Shown here one piece after another: positions 12,313 through 22,758 of a stretch of DNA of 64,000 bases. Position 1 is the first letter of the stretch. The number at the start of each line of letters is the position of its first letter. The notes under the pieces are model-generated. The model made no database searches. It saw nothing but the letters and a program-made list of their open reading frames with translations, and was not told the DNA's origin. The stretch lies in NCBI GenBank assembly GCA_905221605.1, contig CAJNDS010001113.1, positions 749,501-813,500 of the forward strand, given 5' to 3'. The position numbers and the translations under genes were made by a program. This stretch comes from Symbiodinium natans (taxonomy: Eukaryota; Sar; Dinophyceae; Suessiales; Symbiodiniaceae).

Positions 12313-12495
12313 GTTTAGGGTTTAGGGTTTAGGGCTTAGGGCTTAGGGCTTAGGGTTTAGGGTTAGAAGCATGTCCCCGCGTGTCATAGCATAAGTCAAC
12401 AGCTTGCTGGAACCGCTGCAAAAGTCAGGAAGTTTCACTGCTGCAAACCATCAGCAGCTCAACATAATGTTCATATATTCTCTGACCTTCTCCAT

Positions 12496-12612
12496 CTGGG
12501 TTGCCCAGTAACCTGGGATTAAAAAGGGTGCCCTTTTTTGCTTAAAGGGGTTTATAAGGGAACCTAAACCCCCCACAAAAAAAGGGAATAAGGGCACTAC
12601 TGGGCATCCTAG
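12496..12612. mobile_element. Family A element, copy A3, with CCAT target duplication
   Basis: Ends CTGGGTTGCCCAGTA and TACTGGGCATCCTAG, 117 bp. It is flanked by CCAT at 12492-12495 and 12613-12616. Non-coding. Confidence 0.93.
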
Positions 12613-12616
12613 CCAT

Positions 12617-13000
12617 CAACTTGAGATGACTATTCAAGTACGTGCCTTGCCCTACATCCACACATGCGCACGCGACGATTCTGCATCCCTGGATAGTGGA
12701 CAGCCTTGCCGGGCAACTTCCGCCGAACGATGAGGCCTTCGGAGAATCACTGAGTCTCAGTCACTGAGTTTTGAAGTCGGCACATGGTCCGTGCTCCTAG
12801 TCATGGTTCGATCATTTTTTAGCTCCCTGCTACAATACAGCCCTTATACTCAGGGCACCTGCAAACGACAAAACTTAGGGAACTGCCCCTCTGAACCGGA
12901 CAGCAGGTTGCTGTGGACGTGACTGAAACGGGTCAAGCCCCCTGACTCGAACCCTAGAAGACATAAACTGCAAGCCGGCCAAGACCCCATTCCAACACCT
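12617..13000. other. Unique spacer without a recognised gene
   Basis: About 380 bp of mixed composition between the family A copy and a degenerate CCCTAAA tract (about 13000-13090). I find no convincing frame, RNA gene or repeat in it. Confidence 0.5.
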
Positions 13001-14159
13001 TCAACCCTAAACCCTAAGCCCTATAAACCTTAAACCCTAAAGCCTAAACCCCAAGGCCTAAGCCCTAAACCCGAAAGACCCCAACTCTAACCTAAAGCCC
13101 CACGGGATGGAAAGAAGGACGTGTTTCCGGCATTGGAGATCTGCGGCTGCGGCTTTTGTCGCTGAGCACAAGGGTTTAGGGTTTAGGGTTTGTAGGGTTT
13201 AGGGTTTGTAGGGTTTTGAGCTCAGTTTACAGACTGCTCGAGAGGGAGTGGGGGGGGGGGGGGGGGGGGTTGGGAGTTCAGGGTTCAGTGTCCTGACCAC
13301 GCTTGAAGGGATTTTCTGGGGACCTGAACGGATCTGAGCATGTAGGTGCTTCTAAGGATTAAAGAGAGGGTAGTTGGGGGGCTCTCTTAACCCAAGTTAA
13401 GGGTGCAGGGTGCAGGGTCTAGGGTTCCTAAACCTCCAACCCTAAACTCTGCCCCATGGCTTTTCGGGGCCAGTTCTCCTAACCCTACCCCTAGGGCTCC
13501 AGGTATACAAATAATACCCACATTGGGGTCTAAAGCCTTTGAATAAATAGCTACTTTGGGCACTTTTGGAGCCTTCCACCCCAAGCCTCAAAGTCCAAAA
13601 TCCTGAGGCCCCAGGCCAAGAGGTTTCAAAGGCGAGCGTGTCTTGTACCCGGTGCGTAGGATGCCCCACGGGGACACGGGCGGCCTTCCGGGGCGGGGGG
13701 GGGGGCTTCAGGAAAGGCTTAGGGTTTCTTGGGATGGTTTTGGGGTCAAAGGGTGGTTGGATACAAAGCCCTAAATCCTAAACCCAAAATCCTAAACCCT
13801 AAATCCTAAACCCTGAATCCTAAACCCTGAATCCTAAAACCCTGAACCCACCATGGCCACTGCTTCGAAGCTGGAAAGTTAGGGCCTTGGCTTTGGGACT
13901 TCGGGCGGGAGGGGGGGGGGACTGAGGTCCATTGTTGGATTCTCTGTAAGAAGATTGGAAGTCCGGAAACACTGCGGTCATGCTCTTGAACAGGTGGAGG
14001 ACCACCAAATTCCCTGCAAACGGGAAGGAAGGCTTAATCAACCCTCAAGAATTCAAGATCTTATCCAGCTGACCGTGGCTGCACTTAGTAGGGTAGGTAC
14101 AAAAAATTTCGCTGCCTTATTCAGAAACCCCATAAACCCAAAACGGCTAAGGATCTAGG

Positions 14160-15470
14160 GTTACAGTAAAGTACCACAGAGTGAAGTTCAAAGAGGCCCG
14201 CTACGTTCGCGAAAGCAGAAACAAAGGCCACATGTCGACCGCAAAACAGTCTATCTGTACACTTCACGGGCTTGGACTTGGGATTGGGGGGGGTCTATGG
14301 CAGTCTATGGGGTGTGGAAGCGTTCTTCGCTACCGGCATCGACATCACGCGCGAATCGAACAGATTCTGTAAACATATCTAGCAACCAACTCACAAACGA
14401 ATGAGTAGCAATAGAATGCCACGACAACCTCATTCAGACGTCGCGCACACCTTCTGCCAGAGATCTGAGGAAGCCACGAAGCAACTACAATTCTGGGCAT
14501 GACGTTGACGACTAATGATTGAGTACATTCTGACAACAATAGATATTCTCACTGCTTATAACTCTCATTTGCATAGTTAAGTTATGAGTAATCCCATCCC
14601 CCTATTATTGAACCCGGGGGCCCCCCCCTCCCCAATAGAAACTAGAAACGTGTTTTTGATATTGGAGGGGGGGATGGTTCTATTAAAATTGCGGGGATGT
14701 TTTTATCCAAATGTCATGTTTGGGGTCCAAAGGGTTTAGGGTCTAGGCTGGGAAGGGAGGGAAGGGAGCTTCAGGATGTTGGTTGGCTTGAGAGTTTTGG
14801 GACCCCCCCTCTCCCCCCCCCCCCCCAGTTTGGAATAGGGTTTAAAAGGCGGGGTCGGTTTCGGCAGGATTTTCCGGAAAGTGTTTTTATTATTGGGGGG
14901 TACGTGTAATACAAGGGGGATGGGATAATTACGATTCGTATCATTTGCTATTCAAGGTCGACAGCATGCGATTTCGTGTCCCTCCCTGATGATTTGGCCT
15001 TCAGCAGCCACCGAACAACCAAAATACCCAACAAAGACACAACCCTAACGAATAGGATCAAGCATCTCAGACTAGAGACATAAAAATCATAACTCTCACA
15101 GCAGTTCTCCAAGAAGAAGAGTATTTCAAAAGAATAGCGATGGCGATCCGACGATCACTGTAATGGTGCGAATCACCATGCGCCTACGAAGAAGACAAGC
15201 AATAAGACAAATCATACGATTAAGAACAAGTAGAACAACAACAGTAGTCAGAACTAGAAGGCACAAAGAATAGCAACCTACAGACACACACACACACACG
15301 TCTCCTTCAAAACCCACGAAACCTAAACCCTCCCTAACACCCATGCCCACAAAACAACTTCGACCACGGGCGCCTTTTCGTGTGCTTGGCGCTCGTTCCG
15401 CCACCGTGAGGGTGCTTGTGCCTGTCCGTTTGGGCTCTCGGGCTTTCGGGAATCGGCTTAGTGATAGTTT
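14160..15470. other. Low-density region with homopolymer runs
   Basis: Apart from short decayed telomeric pieces, this stretch holds C and G homopolymer runs (near 14620, 14660 and 14815), a possible inverted repeat around 14594-14683 and an AC microsatellite near 15288. Short open frames occur on both strands, none convincing. Confidence 0.45.
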
Positions 15471-16648
15471 AGGGTTTAGGGTTTAAGGTTTAGGGTTTAG
15501 GGTTTAGGGTTGTTCCTGTGGGAGTCAGTTCCTTAGTCTTCCATTTCGCAATGGATTCTACTTGCCGCCGAAAAGGCACTACATTTGAGCCTTTAGGCTT
15601 GTTGCACATGGACGACACGTGAACATGCCCAGACGGGCCAACCAAACCCTAAACCCTAAACCCTACACCCTACACCCAAACACCCTAAACCCTACACCCT
15701 AAACCCTGAACCCGGGTTTCGGGCTTACAGAGCTCCTAAAGCCCACAAATTCACCTCGAACGTACATAAGTTGCTTCGGATTCCAATTGCGGTCCCGCCG
15801 AATACCATAGAGAATGCCTAAACCCTAAACCCTAAACCCTAAACCCCAAACTCTAAACCCTAACCCTAAACCCTACTCAGTAGCAGTCATTGCTCTCCAG
15901 GAACCTCTGAAACTCTGAGAACAATCTCCCTTCGGGGCATAAGGAGGGACCCCTAGAAGGACCCTCTTATTCCCGTAGATAACCCCTATATATGCACCCT
16001 ATGTAGTTCCGATATACCTAAGTAAGGCCCCCCAGGTCCCTCAGAAAGGTCCCTCCTTTAGTCCCTTGACTCCCGCATGCTTGGGAGAAGTGGGCGACAA
16101 TGCAAACATGAAGACTTGCGAGCCCAGTGTGAGTGCCAAAAAGAAGGGCTGCGGTTCTACCGGCCATCTAGAAAGCAGTTGTTTTAGATTGGGGCATTTT
16201 AGTTTAGAAGACACACTACTGTCGGTATCTCTGGGATACTCCAGGGCCTTCTTCGAGGGAAGCCGAGTATTTACCCCGGAGCCGTCAACCCTAACCCTAA
16301 ACCCCAGAACCCTGAACTCCCTGAACCGCAAACCATAAACCGCAGAACCCTGAACCGCAAACCGTAAACCCCAGACCCCGAACCCTCAAGCCAAACATTC
16401 AAGCCCAAGGCCCCTCGCCACTTCTACCCTAAACCCTAAACCCTAGACCCCTAAACCCCTAAACCCCTAAAACCCCAAAACCCGACACCCTACACTGGGC
16501 ATCCGCGCGGATCCATCGCGGTACCGCGCACAGAGGGGCGCCAGCCCAGCCATCTGTTCACCCCTGCCTTGCCTGCATGCAGATGAGAGCCTAGGGGTGA
16601 GGGTTTTAGGTTTTCTGGTATGCGAAGCCCATTGAGATTGGCCCCCAA

Positions 16649-16742
16649 GGGCCCAAGGTCCATGTACCTATATAGTAGATTTTCAGGCCCTAAAGCCACT
16701 GCATTCTCTTCAGGGCCGAAGTAGAAACTAGATGGGTACATG
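16649..16742. mobile_element. Diverged family E-like element
   Basis: GGGCCCAAGGTCCATGTACC at the left and GGGTACATGGATGGGGTT at the right resemble family E ends, but the interior has drifted. No target duplication is visible. Confidence 0.45.
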
Positions 16743-17429
16743 GATGGGGTTGAACCACCCGAACCCTAAACCCTAAACCCTAAACCCTCAACCCTAAACC
16801 CTAAACCCAAACCTCAAACCCTAAACCCTAAACCCTACACCCCAAGCCTGGAGGAGGGGCGGAAGGGACGCAGGAGAAGGGGAAGGGGGAGTGCACTGCA
16901 GAAACCATAGACTGCAACATGGCGTCGGTCGATCATTCTGGTCATCTCTATCGGGAGGGGTCCCCCTAGCTATAAGCAGAATTAAAAGGCCTATTTCTGG
17001 GGTTCAAGTAAATACCCTACAACCTATAGACCCTATAAAACCGTAAACCCTATCATACAAGGACTATACAGCCGTTTTCGTGTAGCAGGTCTTAAAAGCG
17101 TGGCATGCTTCGCCACAGAAATGCTTCGATCGTCAGCTGGAAGCAAGAGGGCACAGGGCCCTAGCGAGCCAGCTTGTTGTGAAGCTTGGCCACAGCGTCC
17201 TACTGGAGTCCTACTTATACACGTGCTATAGGGTTAAAACCCCTGACTTGCCACCACCCTTTGCAAAAACAGTCTACTCCAACTTCGTTAAACAATGACA
17301 GTGAAACTGACCTTCTTGAATTGAGCGTCACTGAGCCACCAGCTGTTGTTGTGTACCGGACATCAGTGCGATCATCTGCGCAGCTACATCACATACCAAG
17401 GCGCGGCTAACCCCTCATGCAACCGGCAA

Positions 17430-19478
17430 TCACGCTTGGGCGACGCCTGTGTCGCCCAGTGTGCTGCCAAAGCCGATGCCCTTGGGACCAAACAGCTTGC
17501 TGTAGTCCGCTTCGCAATACGGCTGCCCGTCGTGGTCCTTGTATTGCCCGCCTCGGAGGCTCTTCCCACAGGCTTTGCAGCAAAAGCAAAGCACATGCCA
17601 GGTCTGACCCAACCCCTTGATCCTTGGTAGCCCAGTAATAATATTATGATAAGGACACCCTTTTTGGGTTGGTTATTTAATATTATGACAGGGGCACCCT
17701 TTTTTGGGTTGGTTATTTCATAATTAAGGGAAACCATAAACAAAAAAAAGGGTACCACTGGGCTACCAAGGATCTGCTCAGCGGCATAGACGCTCTTGCT
17801 ACAGGCAGGGCACTTCGGGGCAGCAGGCTGCAAGGCGGACTTAGCCATCCCGGCGAGAGACTTGTCTGCTTCTGCAGTTTCGTCGGCTGCCCCTGGAACT
17901 GGCTTTTGGCCTTCAAAGGCAGCCATCCGGTCTTTGAGAGCACTGGCATATCCCCCTTCTGGGGATGAGGCTGGGGCTCCCTCCTCTGGAGCTTTGGCAG
18001 CAATCCCCGTGTCCCCAAGCGTCGCGCCGAAGCCGATGCCCTTGGGGCCAAAAAGCTTGTTGTAGTCGGCTTCACAATACGGGTGGCCCTCGTGGTCTTT
18101 GTACTGGCCGCCACGGAGACTTTTCCCGCAGGCCTTGCAGCAGAAGCACAAAGCATGCCAGGACTGACCCAAGCCTTTGACCTCCTCCGCCGCAAAGACG
18201 CTCTTGCCGCATGCTGGGCATTTCGGCGCCGAGAATGGGACGAAACCCTTTGAGGCTCTTGTCGGTGATGCATCAGTTTGGGCGACATCAACCTTGGCTT
18301 TTGGTGTACCCTGCCCTTCAAAGGCTGCCATTTTCTCCTTCAAGCCACCCCCTGCATAGCCCTCGCTTGGAACTTCTGTCGATGATGCTCCTGCAGCAGC
18401 AGCAATCCCCGTGTCCCCAAGCGTTGCGCCGAAGCCAATGCCCTTGGGGCCATACAGCTTGTTGTAGTCGGCTTCACAATATGGTTGGCCATCGTGGTCT
18501 TTGTACTGGCCGCCACGGAGACTTTTTCCGCAGGCCTTGCAGCAGAAGCACAAAACATGCCAGGACTGACCCAAGCCTTTTACCTCCTCCGCCGCAAAGA
18601 CGCTCTTACCGCATGCTGGGCACTTGGGCGCAGAGGATTGGAACCTAGCCGAGGGAGCAGGTGCTTTTGCGACAGAGTCGGCGGGCGCGGTCTTCTTCTC
18701 GAAAGCAGCGCGGCGATCTCGAATCGAGACGGCCTCTGTAACCTCTGCATCAGCATTGGCTGCCTCCTCCGCCGCCACAATGCCCGTGTCGCCAAGTGTG
18801 CTTCCAAAGCCAATGCCCTTGGGACCAAACAGCTTGCTGTAGTCCGCTTCGCAATATGGCTGCCCGTCGTGGTCCTGATGGTCACGGTGTCACAGAACAT
18901 TCTCACTCTACAGCCAGACACCTGAAAAGACCGTCGGCAAAAATTGCCAAAGCCGAAACTAACAGGGGCCTTCTATAGGGGCCTTGATGATTAGAACAGG
19001 GTTTTGGGGCCAATTATAGGATACTTATAAAGGGACCCTAAGGAAAAGTACGAGCAAGTTTTTCCGACCCCTACATTACCCCAACAAGTCCCCAACCAGA
19101 CGAACCCGACGTCTCCTTGTAGTTCCCTCCACGCAAAGACTTGCCGCAAGCTTTGCAGCAGAAGCAGAGCGGGTGCCAGGAACTGTCGAGGGCTTTGACC
19201 TGCAGGGCAGAAACCCTCTTTAGCCTCGACCGGGAACGGGGCTTCCACCGATGCACCGCATTTATACTTTATAATCACCCGAACTGAAACCGAGATGGTA
19301 AAGCTCTAGAAGCTAGGCTGAACCCTAAACCCTAAACCCTAAACCCTAAGCCCTAAGCCCTAAGCCCTAAACCCTAAACCCTAAACCCCTCCAACCCTCC
19401 ACATTTTGGAGCCTCTTCTGCTGCGTAAACACTCTTCGAGCAGGCTGGACACTTCGGAGCGGCGGCGAACTTCGCCAT
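17430..19478 (-). CDS. Four-LIM-domain cysteine-rich protein, four exons
   Basis: LIM zinc-finger protein of the CRP type, probably a cytoskeletal or nuclear adaptor that binds partners rather than catalysing. Exons on the minus strand: 19478-19413, 19199-19116, 18874-17775 and 17622-17430. Together they give 1443 nt, a 480-residue protein starting ATG GCG AAG and ending GTC GCC CAA GCG TGA. Each repeat has CPAC, then WHxLCFCCKAC, then YCEAD followed by GPKGIGFG, matching the CRP signature C-x2-C, H-x2-C-x2-C-x2-C, C-x2-D. The four repeats are nearly identical, implying recent internal duplication; linkers are Ala/Glu/Lys-rich. LIM 1 is split over three exons and LIM 4 over two. The introns use GC-AG, GA-AG and GA-AG borders, and each junction restores the repeat consensus. 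A TTTAGGG array ends about 30 bp upstream of the start codon, so promoter, 5'UTR and any further 5' exon are not identified. Confidence 0.9.
17623..17770. mobile_element. Introner element forming LIM intron 3, GATC target duplication
   Basis: A 148-bp element with perfect 14-bp terminal inverted repeats (CTTGGTAGCCCAGT and ACTGGGCTACCAAG), flanked by GATC at 17619-17622 and 17771-17774. It interrupts the codons of the fourth LIM domain. Removing the element plus one GATC restores codons for AEQIKGLGQTWH, matching AEEVKGLGQSWH in sister repeats. The resulting intron (17774 to 17623 on the minus strand) starts GA and ends AG. The ends resemble family A (GCCCAGTA...TACTGGGC). The interior has two copies of an ACCC(T)nGGGTTGGTTATTT motif. 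Confidence 0.95.
18875..19115 (-). other. LIM intron 2 (GA-AG)
   Basis: A 241-nt intron between AACTACAAG and GACCACGACGGG. The donor reads GAGACG and the acceptor ATCAG. Splicing gives GGNYK-DHDGQPYC, matching GGQYKDHDGQPYC in the other repeats. A shift of one base in either direction would break that match or the AG acceptor. Confidence 0.85.
19200..19412 (-). other. LIM intron 1 (GC-AG) containing a telomeric tract
   Basis: A 213-nt intron with donor GAG-GCTCCA and acceptor CTGCAG-GTC. Splicing yields AAEE-VKALDSSWH, aligned with AAEEVKGLGQSWH of the sister repeats. About ten CCCTAAA units (plus strand 19320-19388; TTTAGGG in the transcript) lie inside the intron, about 27 nt downstream of the donor. 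This shows directly that a telomere-like tract can be intronic. Confidence 0.88.
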
Positions 19479-19506
19479 GAGTTCGGGCTTTGCTTCTGCA
19501 ATGAAC

Positions 19507-19588
19507 TCTCTTTGTCCTTGTTTAGGGTTTAGGGTTTAGGGTTTAGGGTTTAGGGTTTAGGGTTTAGGGTTTAGGGTTTAGGGTTTAG
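19507..19588 (+). repeat. TTTAGGG tract just upstream of the LIM start codon
   Basis: About ten copies of TTTAGGG. In the LIM gene's sense direction it reads CCCTAAA and ends about 30 bp before the ATG, with an open frame between. It may be the 3' part of an upstream intron or lie in the promoter region. Confidence 0.9.
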
Positions 19589-20788
19589 GGCTAAACAAAT
19601 GCGGGGTTCTCTTGCTCCTTGCGTTGGGCGCTTTGAGGGTTGCAGGTCTTGGGCGCATCTGGAGTTTTTAGCAGGGATGTCTCTTCCAGCGGTGCATATG
19701 AGCCCTGTGGTCTCCTAAGCCAGGGTTTTTAGGGTTAGGTTTGGGTTTAAGGGCTTAGGGGGGTTGGGGGTTTGGGGGTTTAGGAGGTTTAGGGGGTTTA
19801 GGAGGTTTAGGGGGTTTGGGTGTTTTGGGGGTTGGGGCGAGGCTTTGGAGCTCAGGGGTTACAACTTCGGGATTGGATTTGGAGTTTAGTCTTGAAGGCT
19901 TAGGGGTTTAAAGTTTTGGGGGTTTAGGAGTTTGGGGTTTAGGGATTAACTAATAAGGAGAAGGCCTTGAGGTTTACGACTTCAGGATTAGGTTTGGGGT
20001 TTAGGGTTGAGAAATTAAGCGTTTGGAGGAGAAAGGATTATGGGGTGTAGGGAGTAAAGAACCTGAACTCCCTAAGGTGAAGCTTTCTCCAAAAAAAACC
20101 ATCCTAGGGGAAATGGAACTTGTGTCGCTTTTGCTCAGTTTGGGGTGTAGGTTTATTAGGGTTGAGGAAACCAAACCACTGAGAAGAGGTACCAGCAATC
20201 CTACCTCAAAAGGGTTTAGGGTTTAGATCCCAAAAATCCCTGAACCCTAAAGCCAATCAGCAGAGCTTGACAGAAACAGCTACGACTGCAGCTGGCCTCC
20301 GTGTCCCGTGAGGCCAACAAGCCAAACCGCACGGAGAGTGCGGTTAAACCCCCCCCCCCTCGCCCCAACAATTTGGGGCCCCCTCTCTACTACCCCTGCC
20401 CCCTTAGGTTCCCCCCTTTCTTAACCTTAGTTAGGCTTAATTGTCCCTAAGTTGCCTTAATTATGTGGGGAACCTGCGGGGGGGGGGGGGGGGGGCATAG
20501 TAGGGGAACCCAGGAAACAGCCCCAAAGATGGACCCTTTAGGTACCTCCTTGGGAGGGTTTTCGGCGTCTCAAGTCCTGGGCTATAGTTTCCTATACTAA
20601 ATTTCAGACCCTAGGCCCTAAACCCTGAACCCCTAGACCCCTGAACCCAGAGCCGTATGTTCCTTTAGGGCATTCTTTTGAAAGGAATTGCACTTCAAGA
20701 CCCTCTGAACAATTTTCCTGAAAAGAATCCTCTTCAACCCAATTAGGGTTTAGGGTTTAGGGTTGAGGGTTGAGGGTTGAGGGCCTAC

Positions 20789-20875
20789 CAAGACAAGGAT
20801 CCCAGCCTTTGAAGCGCATGGCGCGCTCCAGGTGCGACAGCTGGCCGATCGATGCCCTGGCCCAAACGTCTTCTT
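20789..20875 (-). CDS. Candidate exon, unknown protein
   Basis: Minus-strand frame (peptide DVWARASIGQLSHLERAMRF within 29 codons) bounded by AAAAAG and GTAGGC. The peptide looks helical and hydrophilic. Telomeric tracts lie on both sides. Not assigned to a family. Confidence 0.38.
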
Positions 20876-21369
20876 CTTTTTCGTGGTTTAGGGTTTTGGG
20901 GGTTTAGGGATAGGGTTTGGGGTTTAGGGTTTTGGGGTTTAGGGTTTTGGGGTTGAGGGTTTGGGGTTGAGGGTTTGGGGTTGCCAGTTTGGGGCGTGGG
21001 GCGTAGGGGTTGGGGGTTGAGGGGGTAGGGTTTAGGGGCGTACATCGATCACCGAATCCTGCTTTCACGGTTGCGCCAGTGCAAAGATAAGGAGCAGTGC
21101 TGCAAAGTGAGAGGTGCGTAGGCAACAAGTTTCAAAGTTCAGCACGAAACCCTACATCCTCAACACCCAAACCCTAAAGGGCTTTGGGGCTAAAGGCTCA
21201 GTAATACTCAAAGCTGCAGGCAGGTAAGTGTTGGTAACTTGCTATCTAAATCTTTGGCTTGAGCTTTGTAGGCTGCAAAGGGTTTAGGGTTTAGGGTTCA
21301 GCGGGTCTTAGGACAACAGGGTGCTTAAGGTTTAGGGCTTCGGGTTTTAGGGTTTAGGGTTCGGATATT

Positions 21370-21508
21370 CTAGATTGCCCAGCAACCTAGTTGAGATTCA
21401 AAAAGGGTGCCCTTTTGGGGGCTTGTCAGGCAACCTAAACACCCCCCCCCCCCCCCCCCCCCCACAAAAAAAAAGGAGGGGAAAAAAGGGCACTACTGTG
21501 CATCCTAA
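21370..21508. mobile_element. Family A element, copy A4, expanded by homopolymer
   Basis: Left end CTAGATTGCCCAGCA and right end TACTGTGCATCCTAA are decayed family A ends. The internal ACCTAAACCCCCC and AAAAAAGG segment has expanded into a long C run followed by an A run (about 21442-21475). Target duplication not recognisable. Confidence 0.75.
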
Positions 21509-21674
21509 ACGGCGACGGCGGCCACCTAAACCCTAGACCCTAAACCCCAAACCCGAAACCCTACATCCTAAACCCTAAACCCTCAACCCTAAACCCTCAA
21601 CCCTGGAACGCTGGGGAAGTGGAGCTGAGTTGAGGGTGGATATGGGGGTCGAGGGCTTGCCCACCATGGGTAGT

Positions 21675-21840
21675 TTGTTTAGGGTTTAGGGTTTAGGGTT
21701 TGGGGTTTGGGGTTTGGGGTTTGGGGTTTGGGGTTTGGGGTTTAGGGTTTAGGGTTTAGGGTTTAGGGTTTAGGGTTTAGGGTTTAGGGCTTAGGGTTTA
21801 GGGCTTAAGGTTAAGGATTAAGGGTTTGGGGTTTAGGGTT
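21675..21840 (+). repeat. TTTAGGG/TTTGGGG tract
   Basis: A long G-strand tract with a block of TTTGGGG units inside TTTAGGG units. It is followed at 21845-21907 by a short palindromic element with arms CTAAACTAGGG and CCCTAGTTTAG. Confidence 0.93.
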
Positions 21841-21844
21841 TCCT

Positions 21845-21907
21845 AAACTAGGGTCCCTCTTTGGGATCCCAGCTTAAAGGGTGCCGCCTTATAACAGGCC
21901 CTAGTTT
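21845..21907. mobile_element. Short inverted-repeat element with CTAAACTAGGG arms
   Basis: Perfect 11-bp arms bound a 63-bp segment. Too short to code. No target duplication is seen. Its closeness to TTTAGGG tracts makes simple secondary structure an alternative reading. Confidence 0.5.
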
Positions 21908-22532
21908 AGCGAACTACCCACATCGCAAGAACCCAAACCATAAACCCTAAACCCTAAACCCTAAACCCTAAAACCCTAAACCCTAGGGCTCCAAGAACTC
22001 TTCTTTAAGGTTTTGGGCCCAAAGGCCTGACCATAAAAGGTTTTTGGGCAATTTTGAACCTAAGAGTAAGCCCTATAACGCTAAGCCCCTGAACCCTCAC
22101 GCTGCTCAGATGCGTTCCTCGCAGATCTACGACTCCGACGTGCGATGGCTCTACCCGAAAGAACTGTTGGATAAACACCACCTCCTCCCCCCCCCCCCCC
22201 CCCCCCCGCCCATAAAAGTTTAGGGTTTAGGGTTTGGAGTTTGGGTTCAGGGTCTACACCTCCAAAAAAGTCAAGAAACGGTGTAGTTTTTTCATGCGCA
22301 TGAGGCAACGACAGGCGGAAAACCAACAGTGGACCAACGTGCCAGGAGGAAGTCGCATGACAGTTGCGAAGCCAACTCAGCATGCACCCTTCTTAACCAT
22401 CCCAAAGACTGCGTGTAGAGCTTGCCCTGAACCCCGAACCCTAAATCCTAAACCCTAAGCACATTCAAGTTAAGACCTTGCCCTAAACCCAAAACCCTAA
22501 ATCCCAAACCCTAAACCCTAAACCCGGTAAGC

Positions 22533-22611
22533 CAAGGAAGAGGGTCCAGCATTCCAAGGGGAACTTGCGAATCTCGGTCGACCGCAGCTTGATGGTGGCG
22601 AAGTGCTTGTC
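22533..22611 (-). CDS. Candidate exon, unknown protein
   Basis: Minus-strand frame (peptide includes HFATIKLRSTEIRKFPLECW) after AAAAG and before a GC donor (CCTTG then GCTTAC). It is flanked by a CCCTAAA tract on the left and a long TTTAGGG tract on the right. A second frame of the same strand is also open, so phase is uncertain. Confidence 0.38.
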
Positions 22612-22628
22612 CTTTTCAAACCCTAACT

Positions 22629-22758
22629 TAGGGTTTAGGGTTTAGGGTTTAGGGTTTAGGGTTTAGGGTTTAGGGTTTAGGGTTTAGGGTTTAGGGTTTA
22701 GGGTTTAGGGTTTAGGGTTTAGGGTTTAGGGTAAACCTAAACCCCAAACCCTAAACCC
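22629..22758. repeat. Head-to-head telomeric tract (TTTAGGG joined to CCCTAAA)
   Basis: About 14 TTTAGGG copies end at 22732 and continue directly into AAACCTAAACCCC and CCCTAAA copies. The left end is also palindromic (AACCCTAACTTAGGGTTT). G-strand meeting C-strand without a spacer is the structure expected from fusion of two telomere-capped ends or from a large inverted repeat. Confidence 0.9.

Noticed and set aside
17713-18925. Several frames of 70-200 codons in other phases across the LIM gene
   Set aside because: They are shadows of the repetitive LIM coding sequence; only the frame with zinc-ligand spacing is conserved among repeats.
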